Shown: piece after piece, positions 5,850 to 8,344 of the stretch
How positions within the stretch are numbered: the first letter of the stretch is position 1
Layout: the number at the start of each line of letters is the position of its first letter
Assembly: GCA_947474875.1 (NCBI GenBank)
Contig: CANJKY010000115.1
Coordinates: 1 to 8,344 of the forward strand
Length of the DNA: 8,344 bases
Source: Gemmataceae bacterium
GTDB taxonomy: Bacteria; Planctomycetota; Planctomycetia; Gemmatales; Gemmataceae
Direction: 5' to 3'
Notes under the pieces: model-generated
Told to the model about the DNA's origin: nothing
The model's database searches: none
Seen by the model: only the letters and a program-made list of their open reading frames with translations
Translations under genes and position numbers: made by a program

Positions 5850-6722
5850 CTACCCGAACATCCGGTTGTGCAGGCCGGCCACGTTCTTGAACATCAGCGT
5901 GTGTCGCCGCCGCGGGTTCCGATATCGCTCGGCGGTGATCCGCCACACCTTCATCTTCCCGATCCCGTGCTCGACCGCGATCCGCTTCCGCCCCCGGCGG
6001 CGGTTCCCGGCCTTCCGGCGGGGCGTCAGCGCCCCACCCCGGGGCCGCTTGTACGGGACCGTCAGCGTCGTCCCCGGATAGGCGAGGTCCCCATACCCGG
6101 TCGCCCCGGCGGGCACCCGAGCACCCGTCCGGTCGTAGATCACCTTGTCGCCGGTCGGCCCGGGGGGGGCCGGGGACACGGCCTTGATCCGCAACCGCCG
6201 CCGGGCCCGCCGCCGGCCGGCCGGCTTCCTCACCCGGACCACGACCACCTGGTGCTTGACCGTGTGCCGCTTCTTCTTCCCCGAGTAGAAGGCCCGCTGC
6301 CCCCGGGCCGGGCGGGGGATGGGCCGCTCGGTGGTGTCGAAGAACACCTCCCGGACCTCGTCCGGGGACAATCGGACGGTCCGCTCCGGGATACGGAAGA
6401 TGCCGGCGAGCAGCGGCTCGATCCGGCGGTTGTTCCGGCACACGGTACTGTCGTCGATCCCGAACAGCACCCCGAGGAACGAGTACGGGACGTAGGTCCG
6501 GTAGTAGATCAGCAGGGCCAGCAGCATGTCCCCGACCGGGAGGGCGAACTTCGGCCCGGCCCCCGGCTTCCGCCGGCGAGGACGGTGGGCCTTCCGCCGG
6601 GACTCGGCCTCCTCCCACGCCGGGGTGACCTCGGCCAACAGTTGACGGAACGCGGCCGGGGTGACCCCGGTCAGGCGGCGGAAGTGGCGGGGGTGAGTCA
6701 GGAGGCGGTCGGCGTGGCTCAT
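5850..6722 (-). CDS. IS5-family-like DDE transposase
   Basis: This 290-residue transposase is full length for a single-ORF IS5-type element. An N-terminal helical DNA-binding region (about 1-110) includes a helix-turn-helix-like segment (SFLGVLFGIDDSTVCRNNRRI, read as two parts, 81-101). The catalytic DDE_4-type domain follows, with candidate acidic residues D129 (FFDTTERPI), D212 (GDLAYPG) and E251 (VEHGIGKMKVW). The conserved YSGKKKRHTVKHQ lies at 146-158 and a PGPTGDK variant of the usual HD motif at 187-193. It catalyses cut-and-paste or related movement of its own element. The ATG at 6722 is preceded by GGGAGG about 15 bases upstream, rather far for a ribosome binding site. The gene fills most of the element, ending 46 bases from the left inverted repeat. 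It is rich in arginine and proline, in line with the high-GC host. Confidence 0.92.
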   Translation of the reverse strand: MSHADRLLTHPRHFRRLTGVTPAAFRQLLAEVTPAWEEAESRRKAHRPRRRKPGAGPKFALPVGDMLLALLIYYRTYVPYSFLGVLFGIDDSTVCRNNRRIEPLLAGIFRIPERTVRLSPDEVREVFFDTTERPIPRPARGQRAFYSGKKKRHTVKHQVVVVRVRKPAGRRRARRRLRIKAVSPAPPGPTGDKVIYDRTGARVPAGATGYGDLAYPGTTLTVPYKRPRGGALTPRRKAGNRRRGRKRIAVEHGIGKMKVWRITAERYRNPRRRHTLMFKNVAGLHNRMFG

Positions 6723-6743
6723 CCCGACAAGGTAATCGCCTCC

Positions 6744-6763
6744 CCGCTATCGCGCAACGGGTC
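6744..6763. repeat. Right terminal inverted repeat of the insertion sequence
   Basis: CCGCTATCGCGCAACGGGTC is the inverted partner of 5784-5803, with one mismatch. It lies 21 bases upstream of the transposase start and may overlap its promoter region. Confidence 0.88.
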
Positions 6764-6786
6764 TATTCGCCTACCACCATCCGCTG

Positions 6787-6833
6787 TTGAACACCCCCTC
6801 TCCACTTTGGAGAGGGGGCCGGGGGGTGAGGTC
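6787..6833 (-). repeat. 47-bp palindromic repeat, copy 2 (inverted)
   Basis: Read on the minus strand this is the same 25-base left arm and 17-base right arm as the copy at 5685-5731, with loop AAAGT in place of GAGCC. It sits 54 bases downstream of the Bax inhibitor-1 gene and 23 bases outside the insertion sequence. It could form a strong hairpin in the 3' end of that transcript, but no T-run follows it. Confidence 0.9.
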
Positions 6834-6887
6834 ATTTCGCCGCCACCCCACGTTGGACTCCCGACCCGCCGTTCGCCGATCCGGCCG

Positions 6888-7664
6888 TCACCCCTCCTTG
6901 CGGCCGCGGATCTTGGCCAGCAGGTTCAGGATCTCCAGGTACAGCCACACCAGCGTGACCAGCAGGCCGAACCCGGCGTACCACTCCATGTACTTCGGCG
7001 CCCCGCGGTTCACCCCCCGCTCGATGTAGTCGAAGTCGAGCACCAGGTTGAGCGCCGCCGTCACCACCACGATGAGCGAGAAGATGATGCCGATCGGCCC
7101 GCTGTCGTGGATGTACGGCACCTTGTACCCGAACAGCGACACGATCATGGTGCCCAGGTACACCAGCAGGATGCCCCCCATGGCGGCGAACAACCCGAGG
7201 CGGAAGTTCTCAGTGGCACGGATCAGCCGGGTGGTATACGCCAGCAGCAGGGCGGCCAGCACCCCGGCCGTCAGGGCCACCGCCTGCAGCACGATACCCG
7301 CGTACTGCTGCTCGAACACCGACGAGATGCCGCCCAGCACCCACCCCTCCAGCAGGGCGTACAGCGGGGCGGTGAGCGGCGCCCGCCGCGGGGCGAAGGT
7401 GGTGACGATGGCCACGATCAGCCCGCCGATGCCGGCGAGGATCAGGCTGCCCACCACCCACCCCGGACGCTCGGACCGGGGCAGGTCCAGGAACTGGTTC
7501 ATCTGCCCGGCGCTCACCCCGCCGCACATCACCAGCAGCACCAGCAGCACCGCCGTCTTGCCGATGGTGCCGGGCAGGGTCATGCGGTCGGCGACCAGGG
7601 CCGGGCGGGTTTCGCGGTCGAACACGACGTCGTTCAGGGCCGGGTTGGTAGTACGGACTTGCAT
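6888..7664 (-). CDS. Bax inhibitor-1/YccA family membrane protein
   Basis: This 258-residue integral membrane protein has seven predicted helices (about 37-54, 69-88, 97-115, 122-142, 157-177, 190-209, 228-249). Two family features are visible: the N-terminal TNPALNDVVFD segment (6-16) and the C-terminal LVLDFDYIERG (207-217), followed by a last helix with WLYLEILNLL (240-249). In the bacterial homologue YetJ, paired acidic residues in the last two helices form a pH-sensitive calcium leak. D210 and E244 are the likely counterparts here (inference). The length is normal for the family. The start at 7664 is chosen because family-like sequence begins there. An in-frame extension to 7898 would run over the divergent gene and is rejected. 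No clear Shine-Dalgarno is seen. It is divergent from the gene at 7821 and is followed by a palindromic repeat and an insertion sequence. Confidence 0.92.
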   Translation of the reverse strand: MQVRTTNPALNDVVFDRETRPALVADRMTLPGTIGKTAVLLVLLVMCGGVSAGQMNQFLDLPRSERPGWVVGSLILAGIGGLIVAIVTTFAPRRAPLTAPLYALLEGWVLGGISSVFEQQYAGIVLQAVALTAGVLAALLLAYTTRLIRATENFRLGLFAAMGGILLVYLGTMIVSLFGYKVPYIHDSGPIGIIFSLIVVVTAALNLVLDFDYIERGVNRGAPKYMEWYAGFGLLVTLVWLYLEILNLLAKIRGRKEG

Positions 7665-7702
7665 GGGTTGGCTACGGTGGGGAAGACGGGTGTGGCCATT
7701 CT

Positions 7703-7719
7703 GCCCGCCGCTCGCGGGC
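7703..7719. promoter_or_regulatory. Inverted repeat in the divergent intergenic region
   Basis: GCCCGC (7703-7708) and GCGGGC (7714-7719) form a 6-bp stem with a 5-base loop, between the starts of two divergent genes. It could be an operator or a leader hairpin for the minus-strand gene. In such GC-rich DNA a stem this short can occur by chance. Confidence 0.25.
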
Positions 7720-7741
7720 GGGGCAAGGGTCGGACCGATCG

Positions 7742-7769
7742 TTGACTCTGTTCCGGCGGGCCGTACCGT
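7742..7769 (+). promoter_or_regulatory. Putative promoter of the right-edge secreted protein gene
   Basis: TTGACT (7742-7747, 5 of 6 to consensus) is followed after 16 bases by TACCGT (7764-7769, 3 of 6). Transcription would begin near 7776, leaving a leader of about 45 bases before the ATG at 7821. The -35 is good and the -10 is poor, so this is a low-confidence prediction. Confidence 0.3.
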
Positions 7770-7820
7770 GTGCCTGCGGGCGCCGACCGGTGCCCGGTTC
7801 CCTTCACCCGAGGCTCCGCC

Positions 7821-8344
7821 ATGCCCGCCCGCCTGCTGCTCGCCCTGCTGCTCACCGCCGTCGCCCCGCTCGCCGTCCGCGCGGCCGACGAAGAGCACCC
7901 GTACAAGAACGTGAAGGTCGGCGACTTCGTCACCTACAAGATGACCATGAAGTTCGCCGGCATGGACATCGAAGGCACGATGACCCAGACGGTGGCCGCC
8001 AAGTCGGACAAAGAGGTGACGGTGAAGACGAGCGGCAAGATGGGCGGCCAGGACATCCCGGAGAGCGAGCAGAAGATCGACCTGACCAAGCCGTTCGACC
8101 CGACCAAGGCGGCCGCCCCGCCCGGCAGCGACGCCAAGATGGAGAAGGGGAAGGACGGGAAGGAGAAGATCAAGGTGGGGGACAAGACGTACGACGCCAC
8201 CTGGACGACGTACAAGATGTCGGCCAAGGCGATGGGCCAGGAGATGACCGGGGACATCAAGGTGTTGACGGGGAAGGACGTGCCGTTCGGCATGGCGAAG
8301 ATGGAATCCACCATGAACTTCGCCGGGAACGAGATGAAGATGGC
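7821..8344 (+). CDS. 5' part of a secreted lysine- and methionine-rich protein of unknown function
   Basis: The frame is open from ATG 7821 to the window end, giving 174 codons with the stop outside. The protein starts with a clear signal peptide (MPARLLLALLLTAVAPLAVRA, cleavage likely after residue 21 or 22), so it is exported. The mature part begins DEEHPYKNVKVGDFVTYKM and is rich in lysine, methionine, threonine and glycine, with a predicted beta-strand pattern and no cysteine. Two stretches resemble each other (TYKMTMKFAGMDIEGTM and TYKMSAKAMGQEMTGDI), suggesting an internal duplication. A GAGG lies about 9 bases upstream of the ATG as a weak ribosome binding site. I do not recognise the family; small secreted proteins of this style are common in planctomycetes. 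It is divergent from the Bax inhibitor-1 gene, with 156 bases between the two starts. Confidence 0.85.
   Translation, partial: MPARLLLALLLTAVAPLAVRAADEEHPYKNVKVGDFVTYKMTMKFAGMDIEGTMTQTVAAKSDKEVTVKTSGKMGGQDIPESEQKIDLTKPFDPTKAAAPPGSDAKMEKGKDGKEKIKVGDKTYDATWTTYKMSAKAMGQEMTGDIKVLTGKDVPFGMAKMESTMNFAGNEMKM

Larger units (their letters stand above)
5784..6763 (-). mobile_element. Complete IS5-family-like insertion sequence (about 980 bp)
   Basis: The element is bounded by 20-bp terminal inverted repeats with one mismatch and carries one full-length DDE transposase on the minus strand. TA flanks both ends (5782-5783 and 6764-6765), consistent with a 2-bp TA target duplication as seen in some IS5 subgroups. 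The exact ends are inferred from the inverted repeats, so a shift of one or two bases is possible. It lies between two inverted copies of a 47-bp palindromic repeat. No interruption of the transposase is seen, so it could be active. Confidence 0.85.

Noticed and set aside
5758..6618. 286-codon minus-strand open frame in the insertion sequence
   Set aside because: It is an alternative frame of the transposase without DDE motifs. No frameshift signal joining the two frames is needed, because the 290-residue frame is complete.
5868..7745. A 625-codon plus-strand open frame
   Set aside because: It runs antisense across the transposase, both inverted repeats and the Bax inhibitor-1 gene. It has no domain sense and is rich in Pro/Arg/His/Gly.
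7934..8314. 126-codon minus-strand open frame at the right edge
   Set aside because: It is antisense to the plus-strand gene at 7821, which has a clean signal peptide and a coherent frame to the window end.

Overview
The window most likely comes from a high-GC planctomycete of the Gemmataceae type. The evidence is a PEP-CTERM sorting tail, a BatA-type von Willebrand protein with the N-terminal sequence common in planctomycetes, several secreted proteins of unknown function, and coding DNA that is about 70% GC in most genes. This assignment rests on recognition of gene style, not on a database match.

Layout. At the left edge is the 3' end of a plus-strand gene for a secreted beta-propeller-like protein with a PEP-CTERM anchor (1-594). 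It converges on a minus-strand group. Read in the direction of transcription, that group is a MauE/DoxX-like membrane protein fused to a DUF1573 domain (3202-2273), a translationally coupled cysteine-rich secreted protein (2276-1767), a hairpin, and a secreted protein with one C-terminal membrane anchor (1661-618). Ten perfect copies of a 7-bp repeat lie inside the 5' end of the MauE-DUF1573 reading frame. Next is a minus-strand BatA/vWA membrane protein (5577-3382) with a probable terminator at its end. Behind it is a complete IS5-like insertion sequence (5784-6763) that has 20-bp terminal inverted repeats and sits between two inverted copies of a 47-bp palindromic repeat. A minus-strand Bax inhibitor-1/YccA membrane protein (7664-6888) follows. 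The 5' end of a divergent plus-strand gene for a secreted lysine- and methionine-rich protein (7821 onward) runs off the right edge.

How the genes may work together. The MauE-DUF1573 protein and the 16-cysteine secreted protein overlap by 4 bases and share a strong internal ribosome binding site, so they are probably made together. MauE-family proteins are known for supporting disulfide formation in periplasmic proteins, so a small redox or disulfide-maturation module is a reasonable hypothesis. The 7-bp repeat could make its first gene phase-variable, because either frameshift leads quickly to a stop codon. The BatA gene has no MoxR or DUF58 partner in view, and an insertion sequence lies upstream of it. 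The Bax inhibitor-1 gene and the right-edge gene are divergent and share a regulatory gap of about 156 bases.
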